64,000 nucleotides of DNA from Acestrorhynchus altus (GCA_034509495.1 CM067515.1:13917881-13981880), one strand, 5' to 3'. Counted from the stretch's first letter, positions 24,401-38,224 are shown. Notes: generated from the sequence alone by a model not told the origin. A program made the numbers and translations.

Positions 24401-27332
24401 TCAAAGATATGGCTGGTCACTGGACAGTGGGAGCTCCTTTGGCTGGGGTCCAGGCACAACAGGAAGTTTGGCCTTTGCTGGTGTTTCACTGTGGGGGAAA
24501 AAAAGGAATATAAATAAAAAAGCTCTACAGAACAGTGTAGAGGTAATGCTGTTGTACATAAAGAAAAATAACAGCTCAACTTACCTGCCAGCAGCCAATG
24601 CTTTCTGAGAAGACATTATAACAGTTGGTGGAACAGACTCCCGTCTTCCATCTCTGGTATGGTAGTAATTGTTGGCGAATTTATGGCTGGGTCCAACTGG
24701 AAGTTTTGGAGGTGGCTGAGTCCTAGAAGCAAATTAAAAAAAGTGTGAGACGTCCTGTGTAGGCAGTAACATTATTTAGTGTCAGTGACTTGATTTAGAG
24801 ACTGTCAGTGATTTTGTTAAGAATCCATGTGTGATTGGCATGGCTCAGCATTTTAATCCAGCTACTGTTCTGATGACATTTTCAGTGCTACATTGCTCTC
24901 CCATTGTTGGAAACCTCAAGACTGTCCTGCAATGCATTCCTCATCAGAGGTGCTTGTATCTGATAGCAAGTGCAAGTTCGCACTGATGTATACTACATAC
25001 TAGCACATACAGTATAAAGGTCATAATGTCATATGCTGCAACTGATGACGTTGTGTCACTGACATGTACAAGTGTCAGTTCTTGTTCCTTTATGCTAATT
25101 CTCAAAAAGAACAAACAAACAAATAAAAAACAATTTCCAAAGTTAAGATTTCTGTCTGCATTTCAATGCTGACACGTGAAACTCTGTATAAATATAAAAC
25201 AAATAAATATAGCAAACATATTTTAGCTGGGAAAGTATTTTTGTCTATGTTGTTATGAGCCTAATTTATGGATGGAAGTTGTTAGCAAGTTGGCTTGGCT
25301 GAAATGCCACATGGCTGAAATGTTCCTCATGCCAACCCCGCAGCATTTCATTTTCCTGTCATGATACAACATCACATACAATAATAACCTTACTATTTGT
25401 GCCCTGCATGAAAATGTAGCAGTAACATTTGTATGCTAAGAGCAAGCTAAATGTCTGTACGTAACCTATGCACACAGGGATACCTTCAATAAAATATACT
25501 CATCATCAAAATAATAATAAGATAAATGTCACCGGGAACAATAAATGCTTAGAAATGTAGACTGATATGGCCAATATTTATTAAGTCACTCATACAGAAG
25601 TAGTGACACAGTGTCAGTACAGTGTCAGGTCACCATGATTGCTAATGCAACATTCCAGACGTCTCAGCATGCAACTTGAACATTCTCACAAATGTTCAGC
25701 AGATGGTGCGGAAGGGGTAGAGTGTTGATAACGTATCCAATACCATCCCACACATTTTCAATCAGAGATAGGTCAACTTAGGGCTGATTATGATGACTCC
25801 ACACATGGATTTGTTTGTTAACTCCACAGTGGCTGACAGCCTAGGAAAAAGCTGAACACCTCACTAGAGCTCCAAAAACACATCACCACCACAACCCATC
25901 AGAACACAAACCGCAGCAAGACCTTACTCTATCCGAGTTCCAGGACCCATAATGTGTTTGTGAAACTTGGTGCAGTACATGAGTCTGTAAGTCAAGCACC
26001 TTTTGCTCTGTGCTCCCAATTTGTTCTCTGAGAGGAGTGAGGGCTGCTGCTTTACAGCCACTGGTGCAGCGGCATGAGTAGGAACAGCTAGTCTGTCTTG
26101 ATTATGGGCCAGCTGGAAATTGGAGTCTCTGCCTCTCAGTCCATCACGCCACCAAGAAAAAAGCGGGACTTGTCACTGAAGATGACCTACTGCCATTATG
26201 AATGACTATGACAGTCTGGCATGAATTTTTGGCAACGCTGATGTGGTTTTAAGAGCAGTTGTTGATGTGGTCTGTGTGCATGAACTTCTGTGTCATGCAG
26301 CTGCCATTGGTACAAGCACAATCAGAATGAGTCCCAGATAGAATAACTGCTTGATGAAGATCTGCAATTGTGAATGTTGGACAACGTGTCAATTCTCCTG
26401 TGGTTTATGTAGGTCTAAGGAGCCTTCCAGTACCTGTTTACTGCTCTGTCCAAGTGTACATGGTCAACCTGTATACAGACTCTAACTGATCAGTGAGAGG
26501 GAGCAGGGCTAATGACCTCACCGACCCAGATACTTGGTCATTGAGGAAAATGAGAAGGAAGGGACTGTTTTTGAATTTCAGGATAAAAGTACTGAGAAAT
26601 AATACTGATATTTAAATGATAAACAAATAAAAATAAATATCCTGGCCAATCTAATCATTCCAAATAACTCAGTAAAGTTAAATGTAAAAATTAAGTCAGG
26701 GTCAAATTCTGAACAAAAGATGGTCAAAGTCAAATATCTAAATTCTGTTAATATTTACATCTCAAATGAAGATGAATGTGAGTAGCCAAGGATCTCCTGA
26801 AAATTAAAGCATCTGGTGTGTGTCACTGTCTCCTACAAGCACTTTTTAAACCTTTTTGGTGAATAAAGTTCACTGAAGGTGAACAGAAATAGTACAACTC
26901 GTACAGAATGTACTTGATGACTTACCTTTTTGCAATTTCACCATAACGTAACTGGAGCTTTGCTTGCAGGTCATGCTGGGAAAGAAGTCAAAACATTAGA
27001 AATGTCAGCATTTCACGGACGACTGTTTAAACCAAACATGCAGCTGAAAGAACACTAACTAACTCATCAGCAAAGCCTAACAAACGGATCACGTGCTGAA
27101 ACTAAAGGTAGTGTATCAGCAGATAAACAGAAGAGGGGAGTGGGTAGCTGTGGTAGCTGAGGTGTTCACACAGCTTCATAAACACGCGGTTCAGTGTTTA
27201 TCTCTGCTGCGGACAGTGTCCATCTATTCCATCTCATCCTCAGCCCTGCAGCACCACAGAGCCGCTGTTCCGGCCTCTTACCCCTGACAAAAGGTTCCTC
27301 AGCCTCTGAATAATCTTGGTTGCAGACGCCAT
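24401..27332 (-). CDS. ndufa7: NADH dehydrogenase 1 alpha subcomplex subunit 7
   Basis: Accessory subunit (B14.5a type) of mitochondrial respiratory complex I, on the matrix-side arm; it supports assembly and stability rather than catalysis. Four minus-strand exons: 27282-27332 (ATG at 27330-27332), 26926-26975, 24585-24722 and 24401-24488 (TGA at 24401-24403). All have GT/AG borders and matching phases. The joined protein is 108 residues, close to the 113 of human NDUFA7. It begins MASATKIIQRLRNLLSG, continues HDLQAKLQLRYGEIAKR, has the proline-rich TQPPPKLPVGPSHKF and the conserved NNYYHTRDGRRESVPP, and ends LSSDQPYL, the family's terminal signature. The intron between 24723 and 26925 contains a Tc1/mariner remnant. 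The assignment is firm. Confidence 0.95.
25580..26530 (-). mobile_element. Decayed Tc1/mariner-type transposon remnant
   Basis: Read on the minus strand, two transposase motifs survive: IFSDKSRFF (about 26157-26185, around the first catalytic Asp) and DLSLIENVWDGIG (about 25740-25778, the segment before the last acidic residue). Between them are many stops and frameshifts. It lies inside the long ndufa7 intron and is on the same strand as that gene. The protein motifs differ from those of the Tc1-like copy at 11.4-12.5 kb, so it is a different subfamily. Ends are approximate. Confidence 0.6.
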
Positions 27333-27560
27333 GGCTGCTGTCAAGGTGAACGAGCTGCTGTCCGCAATGTCTGATCTAGAATCAGCTCAGCCTGGCGAAC
27401 CACGGATCTCACCAGCGGCTCACACGGCCGATGGTCCGATAACACTGTCCTGAGATCAGTTCGAGACGCCCGCTTTGGAGGCGGAAGCTGTGAGCTTCTT
27501 CTCTGTCCCAGTGAAACAGTGTAATAATGGGAGTAACGCCCCCTATCGCTAAAAACGCAC
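27333..27560 (-). promoter_or_regulatory. ndufa7: ndufa7 5' region
   Basis: A GC-richer stretch immediately upstream of the ndufa7 ATG, with several CpG dinucleotides and no TATA box, as expected for a housekeeping mitochondrial gene. The transcription start is not identifiable. Confidence 0.35.
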
Positions 27561-27726
27561 TAACGTTAAATGCACAGTTTATTATTTACATATTATTATT
27601 ATTTACATATTAATAACCTTAATAATCATATTCATCGAGATATGTATGATATTTTCGGAAAAATCCAGCAGCATTACTTTACTTAGCTTTCAGACATATA
27701 AGGTTCATTCAGAACAAATATCCAAA

Positions 27727-28357
27727 CATCAACCACAATACTATGTCTTTGTTTTCCTGTCCATTTGATCATCTCTGTTTACCACACAGGAGCACTTTGT
27801 AGTTCTACAATTACAGACTGTAGTTCATCTGTTTCTCTGCAGACTCTGTTTTCCTCCTTTCTCCCTGATCTTCAGTGGTCAGGACCCCACAGGACCACCA
27901 CAGAGCAGGTATGGTCTGTGGATGGTGGTTCATTCTCAGCACTGCAGAGACACTGAGAGGTGGTGGTGTGTTAATGTGTGTTGTGCTGGTACAAGTTGTT
28001 CAGACACAGCAGTGCTGCTGGAGTTTTTAAACACTGTCCTCTCTATTAGACACTCCTACTCAGTTGCGTGGTCTTGTAGATGTAAAGTCAGAGAAAGAAA
28101 ATCGTGTGTTTCTGCAGTTTGTGTTGGTCATCTGCTAAACCTGTTACTCAAATAATAGATGCTCTGTGATGATCCTGTGGGGTCCTGACCATTGAAGACT
28201 GGGGTGAAAGAAGGATAACAAAGTATGTAGAGAAACAGATGGACTACAGTCTGTAACGGTAGAACTACAACGTGCTCCTGTATGGTAAGAGGAGCTGATA
28301 AAATGGACAGTGAATGTAGGAACAAGGAGGTGGTCATAATGTTATGGCTGATCAATG
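27727..28357. mobile_element. Foldback element with ~180-bp inverted arms
   Basis: Bases from about 27727 rightward match the reverse complement of bases up to about 28357 over about 180 bp. Examples are 'aggagcactttgtagttcta' against the complement of 'gaactacaacgtgctcctgt', and 'ggtcaggaccccacaggacc' against the complement of 'gtggggtcctgacc'. The centre has the 'gcactgcagagacactga' and 'acacagcagtgctgctggag' blocks. No protein is encoded. This is a non-autonomous hairpin-type element common in teleosts, placed between ndufa7 and the promoter-like block at 29.4 kb. Confidence 0.85.
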
Positions 28358-29430
28358 TATAGTATAGTCTAAGAGTATAGATTACTAAAACAAACCATAA
28401 ATATGAAGATAAATTGATTATCAACATGTAGTCAGAAGATGACCCATTAAGATAAACATTGCAATGTTATATGTTTATTTTGTGTTATTGTCATTTTATT
28501 TTGGTTATTCTGTTTAACCATGAATTGAATACATTTTCTGTCAGGTTATGAATATTGACATTCTGAAAGCAGTAATTATTACATTTAAATACCTCAAATT
28601 ATTACATTTATTTTACAAAACATACCAGCAAACATAGAAAACTGTTGTTTTTCACTGTATTTCACTGGTTTACCACTTGACTGACAAATGTCTTCCTTTA
28701 TGAAAAATATCTACAGGAATACTATAGGAATCATACATTATTTGAATATCATACACATATGACACTATAAGAAACCACACAAATTATTTATGAAGTGAAA
28801 ATAGTATTGATTATAAAACTATTATTGATTAAAACCCATAACACTATTATTAAAGTGTTATAGGTTTTTAATAGTTTTAGAGTAGGACCTTTAGTAAGAG
28901 CTATTTACAAAAACAAAAATGGAAAAAGGAAGAGAATCTCACTAGGAAACAGTCACTGTTTGTAATGGTTTACAAAACCATTGCACACTTATGACCAAAA
29001 AGCATTATTCAAGAGCCAAAAACGACAAAACTACATTTTCTAGCCTCCTTGTCCCTCTCAATAAAATCACACCTTTTGTTATTGTTGCTGTGCCTTTAAG
29101 ACTGATCTATTTAAAACACATCAGACATCTGTCATTATGGCCTTTGAGAAAGCAGCAGAAACTCTTCTTCGAGATGTAGAACCACGTCACACTGGTAAAT
29201 GTGTATTCTGTGACTTCACCAAAACCGTGCATTCAAAGCATACATGACATTTCTGCAATATATCATTACTGTTTTAACATTGACAACTTAGAACACTTAA
29301 TGATTAGTGTGGGTGTATATTTTAAACTTAAACAACATTAAACTTGTTGTTTATAACGTTGATAAACAAACAAACAAACAAAACCAACGTGCCTCCTATT
29401 ACAGGGGGTTCCCAACATTTCACCCTCTCT
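28358..29430. other. AT-rich spacer
   Basis: A spacer between the foldback element and the CCAAT-containing block. No exon or named repeat was recognised. Confidence 0.5.
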
Positions 29431-29434
29431 TTCT

Positions 29435-29645
29435 TGCTCGCCACGTGGTTCTCTACATTGGCCCGCCCTATCGACCGAGTGCCGTCACCGATTGGTCAAG
29501 AATCACTCGTTCCCATTGGATCATCCCGTCGTCGATCATTAGCCCGTGTTCAGCGGCCGCTGAGTGGGCGGAGTCAGTGAGGGCGCTCCTCAGTCTGCAA
29601 ACACGAGCTTTACCTGCGCTTAGAAGAACGGCTCTAGATGGTAAG
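29435..29645 (+). promoter_or_regulatory. Promoter-like block and candidate 5' exon
   Basis: This CpG-rich island in AT-rich surroundings contains an E-box (CACGTG, about 29442), CCAAT boxes as 'gattggtc' (about 29491) and 'ccattgga' (about 29513), and a GC-type box 'gtgggcgga' (about 29564). About 60 bases further on, '...ctctagatg' meets the donor 'gtaaga' (29641). That layout fits a TATA-less promoter and a noncoding first exon reading right. The next plus-strand gene is kank3, whose first coding exon is 19 kb away, so this may be its promoter; that link is inferred. Frames crossing it are not convincing proteins. CpG-rich sequence continues to about 30060. Confidence 0.4.
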
Positions 29646-31809
29646 ACATGCACTGTTTCTTTGCTTGACTTGAAGAGAAAAAAGACGTGGAGACAAGCTG
29701 GTCTGTTACTAACCGCCTCGGTTTGTGTTGTTCTGAAAACTCTGGTATTAATATCTGTGTGTGTGTGTGTATTTCAGAATAATTAAACCCCCGTAAATGT
29801 CACATTTTGCACGTTTATCACAATGTTTTGTAACTTTTAACGAGCGGTGGGAGATCCAGGTCCGGCCGGGAAGAATCCGGTCCAGGACTTGGTTCCGACT
29901 GTCTGAACCGTCCACACAGCCGCCCCGACGGTCGGAACCATGTCGTGGTCCGGACTGAGACCGTCTGGACCTGGATCTGCAGCGCTGCTGTTGGGGAGTA
30001 GTGCGGGAGGAGGCGTCCCCCAGTGCGGGCTGAATGATCCTCTCTCCTGTATGAGAGGAATGTTATCAAGTTGCTCCTTCAGACCCAGAAATATCCTGAT
30101 GGACTGTAAGTCTTATGTTTGACCTCTGGTCTTCGGGACGACTATATCAGAATGCCTCTAATCGTTTCTTTAGGTTTAAACCCCACAACTCGTATAACCC
30201 GCCCTCCCTGAGTGAGGAGTGAGTTTATTTACACTTTAAGCTGAAATGTTTCCTTTCTCCCAACTCTACCTTCACACACTGCCTTTAGAGACACCCGCCC
30301 AAACCTTTCTTTTAATATAAACAAGTTGCAGGAAAGTAGCTTTGATTAGTGTCTTCACAATGTGTCCATGATGTTGATGCACTTTTATTCACCCAAAAAA
30401 TTTAAAACTATTAATAGGAGACAGTCACAAATGACAGATGCTGTAATTTGACAATGTCCTGATAAAAAATTACACACTTTTTACTTATAAGGACTAAAAA
30501 CACTATATCTAATAAATCTTGCTGGGAATTGATCATCCAGAGTGTATTTGAGCTGAATGCAGTAGTTGTAATGAATTGTTTGTAATCATTAGGTTGATAA
30601 GGATGTTAATAATAGTAAATTGTTCACTACTTAACTAGTCCTTAACTAGTGCTTGTATTAGTATTAATCCCATCTCAGCAGGACTTATTCTGAAATCTGA
30701 ACTCTATGTGAGCAAAAAAAAAGAGCAAACAGTTCCTTCTTTTTCATTTTCTTCTATAAGCCAATATCTGGATCAATGACATCATTAGCCCTGACCCCTC
30801 TCATTGATCAGTCAGAGTCTATATGCCGGTTGGGAATGTACAAGGAAACAGAGCAGTAAACATGCACTTGAGGGCTCCTGTTCCATTTAAACTGGGATTT
30901 GATTCACTTGGAAACAAGTAAATTTGAACTGTTTTCTGAGCTGGATTACTCACACATAATTCATCAGACAATAATGAGACTGTTAGGTTGGGTAGTTTAT
31001 GATATGTGTATCATATCTGTAGGTTACTGGTTCTGAAATGTGACGCCTAGAATACTGGCATGTAGCTACTAGTGAAGTGAGGATCTTGGGTTCTAAGAGT
31101 TAAAGCAAAAGCACTGAGTCGATGGAGACATTGTCCAGGGTTGGGATGATCTGGCCAAGGACAACATGATGATGTGTCTGCCACAAGAAACAAAAGAGGG
31201 CGAAATAACGTTAAGTTGTTGACTTGCACTCAGAAAATTGAACTTGCTTCCTAAACATTAAACTTTCACATGCTTCACGTCCCATGATTCTATTTATGGA
31301 TGGTTCCCCTGGCTGGGCCACTGGCTCTCTGAGTGCCCTTCTCCTTCTTTTTTTCACAGGATATGATAGCTCTCCCAGGAACTTCTAACTGAGTTTACTT
31401 TCATTTTTGTTATAAATAAAAAGAAAGGTTTCTGGCTGTGCAGTTGTTGAACATAATATTTTACATTATGTGGAGAACTAAAGGGATTTCTAAAAATGAA
31501 AACCAGTGAATAGTTAAGATACGAACATGGTCATTCAGAGTGGTTTGATGTGAAATGGATCCACAATATTCTGTTCTGGAGAAACTTGAGTCTAAATAGT
31601 TCCCAGCAGTGATCGTAAACATCTAAGCATTTAAAGGAGAATTCGATTTATTTTTTATTTGACATATCAACTCATACTTTCCAGTGGTGGTGATGGGAAC
31701 TGTCAATGTTTAGGTTCAAGGTTTACAGCAGTTTAAATATGCTGAGATTTAGAAAGCCTGGTGGAATTGTCCTTCAGTTTCTTCACACTGGCTTTGCATC
31801 TCATTTACA

Positions 31810-32175
31810 GGTACACTATATTTCTAGATGTTTGTGAACACCATTTCTGATGAATGCATTTGGTTACTTTAAGTTGCACCCATTGCTGACACTGATGAGC
31901 CAATGCACAAACAGCTTCTCATGTCCCTGTATAATCATGAATCTACTAGCAACATGCCTAATATCAGGGGGTTCAAAAGCCACAAAGGTTTGACCCGTGG
32001 AACAGTGTTCTCTCTTTGGGTGGTGGGATATGAGGTGGTGTAGTGACCAAACAAACATCCTGACCTCAAGCACTCTCTTGTTGCTGCAATGCAGCGAAAT
32101 CCTCAGCAGTGCTCCAAAATCTTGTAGAAAGCCTTCCCAGATAGATTTTTCTCTATTTTGGAGTACCTATCCTGA
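31810..32175. repeat. Interspersed repeat, 'cactata...tttgtg' family
   Basis: It begins 'tacactatatttctagatgt' and 'gtttgtgaac', and later has 'gtggaacagtgttctct' and 'tcagcagtgctccaaaatct'. The same ordered blocks recur at 48205-48600, 51225-51530 and 52080-52520. It is non-coding and probably a non-autonomous DNA transposon. Confidence 0.65.
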
Positions 32176-33044
32176 CTGATAGCTCCTGTCACACTGTTTG
32201 TAACCCTTCGCTGATTCATTGTCAATGTTTTAAACTCTTATCACTTTAGTATTTTAACTCCGTGTGAATGCAGCACTAAAAGGCTGAAAGGTTCTGGTTC
32301 TTCTTAGCACTTTTTATTCCCTCATTCTTATTGAGTTTGTTCCAGATGCAGTTTCCACATTGCTTTACATCCCTTCTAGTTGTTTTCCACTTTTTTGCAG
32401 GAACATTGCACAGGATGTTGTGCATATGTCTCCACAGTGAGGGTGTCGTGTTGTTAAAGATAACGTTTGAGATGGAAAACTCTCATGTAGGTGTTTGTAT
32501 CCTTAGCAAACCTGCCATGATATGAAACATGTTCATATCTTTGCCTTTTTTTTTTAGCTACCATGAGACAGAAAAGCAAAAGCTACCCTTTTGAATATAT
32601 AAATGGATAAATTCATTGTGCAAGCATGTTTAGGGGTACTTTTATCAAAAGAAACTGTTCTCATTGTACCATGTAACCTATTTTGAATAAAGTTGTGGGC
32701 TAGTGTAAGAGGAATCTGTCAAAGGCAGTAACAGGTGTGGTTCTATGTAACAGGATTATAGTTCCTTCTAACTTGTTAGCACAATGCTCACAGAGTTTGT
32801 ACACTGGGTTCACCTTTCTGGACTGGACAGTTTGAATTAGTGAGGTTGAGGTTTGTCCAAAATACTTGGACATAGATTTCAGGCAAAGGAGAACTTTGCA
32901 GCTATAATAAATCATGCTGAGATGACAAGCAAGCAATTAGATAACCCAATAAAAGTATATATCAAGTATCTCTGCATAACTACTTGTTCATCTGGGTCAT
33001 TTAAATAAGTGGAACGACATCTTTTTTCAAACCAGCTTACACGA

Positions 33045-33960
33045 GACACTATATGGCCAAAAGTTTGTGGACACTTGTGTGTTTTCTGTCTAAACACATT
33101 TTATTTTAACACAAATTATTCCCTTGTTTGGAATTTGTGCCCATTCAGTCCAAAGCACATTTTGAGATCTGCCATTGATATCAGATGAGATGCTCGGCTC
33201 CCAATCAGTGTTGCAGTTTCCCAAGGTGTTGAGGTTAGGACAGGCTACTGAAATTCCTCCACACCAAACTTGTCAAACCATGTCTTTATGGCCCTTGGTT
33301 TGTGCGGAGGAGCACAGTCATGCTAGAACAGGAAGGGGCCTTTCCCAGATTGTTGCCACAAAGTTGAAAGCATATAATTGTCTTAAATGTCTTTGTTAGC
33401 TCTGTAGGATTTACATTTATTCTTCACCGACACTAAGTTGCTGACCCATTATCTTTTCTCCACCCAACTTGTTGGCACTTTGTAGTCCAGGAGGTAAGGT
33501 TCTACTGGCAACAGTGAAACCTGGATTCATCCATCAGATTGGCAGAAAGTCTGCATTGTTCCATACTCCAGTGGAGGCTTTACACCACTCCAGCCAACAA
33601 TTGGCATTGCACATGGTAATTTTAGCCTCCTCTGTAGCTGCATGACCATGGATGTCCTTTAGATGAAGCTCCCAACCGATAGTTCTTGTGCTGATGTTGC
33701 TTCCAGAGGCTGTTTGCAAGTTAAGTCTAGTGAGTGATGCAATGTAGGGCCAGGACTAGAGGCATTGTTCCACTGCTTGGTCCTATAATATTCAACTCTA
33801 TTCTGCCTTTTTGCTTTTCCATTAGGCAAATTTGATACCTGATACCTGGCACCAGGCACTTTTTCAATTGGAGAATAGGGACTAAAATGTAGCACGTAAC
33901 CCTTGCAGAGCACTGATTGGCAGTTTTTGCTCTACTCAATACAATGCAGACATCCTGCAT
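33045..33960. repeat. Interspersed repeat starting 'cactatatggcc'
   Basis: It opens with 'cactatatggccaaaagttt' and 'gtggacac', the terminal style of the other copies in this region, but has a different body ('ttgtgcggaggagcacagtc', 'ggaggctttacaccactcca'). It looks like a decayed non-autonomous DNA transposon of the kind common in fish. Minus-strand frames across it are not genes. Confidence 0.6.
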
Positions 33961-36889
33961 GAACTAACATTTGTAAAAAATGTTAACTACAATAGTAAAC
34001 ACAATCTGACTCACAATTGCAGCTTGTACAATTACACGGTGCACTTTAGTGCTACAAACTTTGAGATCTGTTTCTCAGTGGTAGTGGAAAATGAGGTATC
34101 GGGTACAAAAAAAACCAGTGTAATCAATTCATTTGTCATACAATGGAAAAACATTGAGTTCAAATGGACTACTACGTAGCTTAGCTATTGTAACTCCTAA
34201 GCCTTTCCATTTCACAATAATAGCACTTACTAGACAGATCTAGCAGGACACAATTTTATTCTGCAGCCAGAGTTTGTCTATGGTATGGCTGTGGTTCATC
34301 TTACACCTGAAGATGATGCACTGAATATCAAGGAACCAAAATTATTTGTCTGGAAAAAGGCAAATAAAAACAGGTTTGGTGCTCGGTTGAATGAGTGAAA
34401 TGACGTTGACAATTTTGATGACGTGATCAAATCACAGCTAGCATGGACTGAGGTGCTTTTTGTAAATGCAGCAAACAATTTAAAACAAGCAATTTAAATT
34501 AACCAAGATTTGCTGTTTGCAGGATTTTTTCTCTCATACATCTGCAAAGAGTTACAGCACTTGAAGTTTATCACTTGAAATCAAAACACCACAAACATCA
34601 CCAGATTTTTAATGAAAACATGTGCTGAGTATTCAGTCTTGGGTCATATGTTTTGTTCTGTCTCAGTTATGACCAAAAAATGTACTTGTTTAGCAAGGAC
34701 TAAAAAGCATGAACTCTACTTTTGACCATATGCTGTTTACAAGCAAAAAGGCACCTAATTTCAAGATAATGGTTTTAAATGATGTCCCTAAAACCTGCTC
34801 AGTACTAGGACAGTTTCAAGTACAGTAAGGCCAAAAGTATGTGTAGACATTATAGTCTGTCTATTGACCACATTTACGGTATGAAAGAATTCTGCACATG
34901 GATAATCTATAGAAGGTTAAGACTAAAGGCCTCCCACACCTCAAGTGAAACTGGCCTCAATTAATGCAACCCTGGTTTGTTCTTCCGTGGATGTTTTCTG
35001 TTCAGAGCGCAGGCCCATGCACAGTTTGACATTACACAGATGACTGCTTTGTCAGTTCTTTTGATGTTCCACCATTTCAGAGGCCTGGAAAAGATATGCA
35101 TTTTACTTTGTAACAATGACTTTCACGTTACTTGGCCTCAAAGAAATATGTTTTGCTGTGTTTTTTTTTTTTTCTGAGGAGAGTGAGAACCTCTACTTAC
35201 TAAAAATTAAAGCTGTTATTTCCCAAAGAGAACCAGAATAGCTCCTGCCACATTGTTTGTTATAAATTAGAGAGAAGAGATTGGAAGAATGTTTCCTCGC
35301 ACATTTACAGCCCTTCTGCTGAATATGAAGTCTGAATTTGCATTACAATGTGGCTCCATTGTGTATCAGCTTACAGTTTCATTGTTTACGCACACGTAAG
35401 AGTGTACTAGAGCTCAATGGGCTTATTACCCTTAACAGTCAATCACAACATGTTGTTGTTGAATTGTGCTGTTTATTGTCTGAGCAGCACATGTAACTGC
35501 AGTGCATGTCTGGGAACGAAGCATGCCACGCTAAATATATCTGTATCATCCAGCCGGCAGGAATTCACAAAGTGTGTGCTCTAATTGAATCTGCACTGCC
35601 ACGAGAACCCATTTAGACTCACTCATAAACATAATATATTGTTTTTTTTACTGGAAGATGCAATTCTAACCAGCAGCAGACACGTCATTCTGTATCACAC
35701 TTTGTTCGGTCACTCTGGTTTGGGGCTTATCAACGTTTCATGTCCCAAAGCTGTATGAAGTCATTTTGAGGAGCAAGACATGGTCATTGGTGCAACTGTG
35801 AACAGCTGGAAGGTATGGAAAATATCTAGGGGGATGGGGATGATCATGGAATTCCCCTTTCTTTTTCTGAATGGAGCAGCAGAGCACACTTTAGTCTGCT
35901 TTGTTTTATGTACCAAATACTTTTGTTTTTATTTTTGTTGGCCGATATAATGCTCATCTGTTTCATCCGTAATTTTATATCCGTGTGTTGGATACAAAGT
36001 GTCCTTTATCAACGTTAGATGACCTGCTAATTAGGAGGTAAGCTAAAAGTGAATGTTATGCATTGAGGCTTTGTTTTGGCAAACTTAGCAGCAGCTCTTG
36101 GCATTTATTGTGCTGTTTATGTGGGTTTAACTTTGTGTGTTTTAGGGTCTTCATGTCTTTGCTTCTGTTCTATTAGGCAACTTGCGTTGTTTATACGACA
36201 CTTGGTTGTGACCATGCTGTCTGCTTGGTTGAAAGGCTTTCTAGAAATAGACCTAAATAGAGGAGGCATATTGGTATTGTGTGATGTCTTGATCTGTTTT
36301 TTCAGGTTGTAGTGTTTGAATAATGCCTAGTTGAAATGATAAATGATTAGTGTTTTGTAACATTTTGTAATGTTGTACTGGACCTGCAAAGGTTACACAA
36401 ACTTAACCAATTGCATAGAGTAGCCGCATAGAGTTTCTTAGCTTTGTGTTTATCACTATAACAAGAACAATGTGACTGACTTTTTTGGAATTATTCACAG
36501 GTCTTATCTGGTGTTGATGTCCTCTCTGGGTTATCTAATTGGCCTGCTAGCTAACTGGAGATAATGTAGTAGGGTCAGGTAGGATTCATTTTTAGCCTAG
36601 GATAAATGAATACTTGTTTTTATCTGGGCTTTTATGTGCTCGTGTGCTCATCCGTTCTTTGAAAGGTGCTTCATTTAGTCTCAAAAGTTTTTTTTAGTTG
36701 TGGGCTTGTTGTATTTTACAGTCATCAGTTAAGATTTATGTATCAGTTTTAGGATTTTGGATTTTTTATAGGCCTGTTTTACGTTTGTGAGTTTTACTTC
36801 TGAATTAGGACAAAACAGTGTTTGAGGTTCACAGTATGTCTCTGGTAATCTTGTTAATGATCTACGCCAACAAAAATATAAATTTCCAT

Positions 36890-37130
36890 TGTGGGTCACT
36901 TTTAAGATAAAATAAGAGAATCCTTTGTTAGTCCCACAATGGGGGAAATTCACATTGTTACAGCAGTAAAGTAATAGCAAGGTTATTTATCTTTACAAGA
37001 AATAAATAAAGTGTAGTATAGTATATACAGGAGCTACAATATTAACATTATATATAATAAAAAAAAACCATTAAAAATATATACAGATCATTTACAGATA
37101 AATGCATGTGGGGCATATTGCACATTGTTA
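36890..37130. repeat. Interspersed repeat fragment
   Basis: The segment 'cctttgttagtcccacaatg' with 'ggggaaattcacattgttac' and an AT-rich tail resembles a widespread teleost repeat 3' end. No reading frame is present. Family assignment is from pattern memory only. Confidence 0.4.
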
Positions 37131-38224
37131 TGCTACATTGAAAAACTCTTAAAAGTGTGTAACTTTGTTTACTGGGGGCTTTTTAGTAATGTTTTAAATT
37201 GGCTAACCCTCGATGAGAACAGGGCTAACCAGATTGATATCTGCCAGTACTCATCATATCAGTTTAGGGATAGAAAGTGCTATTGTGCTTATCATGAATC
37301 TGACCTGATGTCTAAGGATGATTTGCTTTTCTCTTTTCTAGTATAAAGGCCATGTAGTGCTTGAGGTTGTTTTCTAAAATAACCCCATTGCTTTGATGAT
37401 CTATGACCAAATCACACTCGTGATAACATCATGAGTGTGTTCCATATGAGTGTGTATCTTAAGCATATTCCAACTGGCAAAATGTTGTTTACCTTTTTAA
37501 GATTGGGGATTTATTTTTTATATTTCTGTTCACCTCAATTGTGGAAAGTCAGCAAATTTACCTCTGTCACTTTAAGCAGTACTTTCATTGAAGAGTCCCA
37601 TGATTTTTAACAAGGAATTTGTGAGCTGTGTCTGTTCATTTTGTCTCTACTCTTCTCTCCAGCTGTAAATGGGGGAATATATTGGAGAACAGAACAAGGA
37701 GACTTCAGAAAATTTGTCATGAAAGTTGCATAATGGTCCATTATGTCAATTCAAAGTCTCTTTGTGTTGCAATGAGAATCAAGCTGCTTTTTCGTTATAT
37801 GAGTTGCCCGGGATGAAAGTTTAAGCCCTCATTTAAGGCTTCATACCAAATGTTGCCCAGTTAGTTGGTCATGTGAATATTCTGACCTTATCTTGGGCAT
37901 TCCTGGCTGGCGCCATTTTTTGATTTGTTTTCACTGCAACAAATGTCTGCCCTCAAACAACTTCTAGTTTATTTCATTTCATTTACTGCACAACATTATT
38001 ATTATTATTATTAAATTCTGTAGATATTTCTAAAAATGTTATTACAGTGGAGGTGATTGGAACCATGGTTTCGAAGGGTCATGCACAAACAGGGCTCTAG
38101 ACTTCTTTTTTTCTCTTTTCTTTTTTCGACTGATCACAAAAGTGTTGGTGCTTGAAGTGCTTCACTGAGCAGAAATTTAAACTTGAACCCTCTTAAGTTG
38201 CACATCAAGCTACTGAACATCTCA

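Noticed and set aside
27727..28357. Possible structured noncoding RNA gene
   Set aside because: The hairpin is explained by a foldback transposon with a related copy at 9.0 kb.
29307..29786. 159-codon plus-strand frame
   Set aside because: It crosses a CpG-rich promoter-like block and a splice-donor-like site and has no family motif; probably open by base composition.
27300..30300. Search for rps28 and cd320, neighbours of NDUFA7 in human
   Set aside because: No matching exons were seen on either strand.
33534..33960. Overlapping minus-strand frames of 61-84 codons
   Set aside because: They lie in an interspersed repeat and match no protein family.
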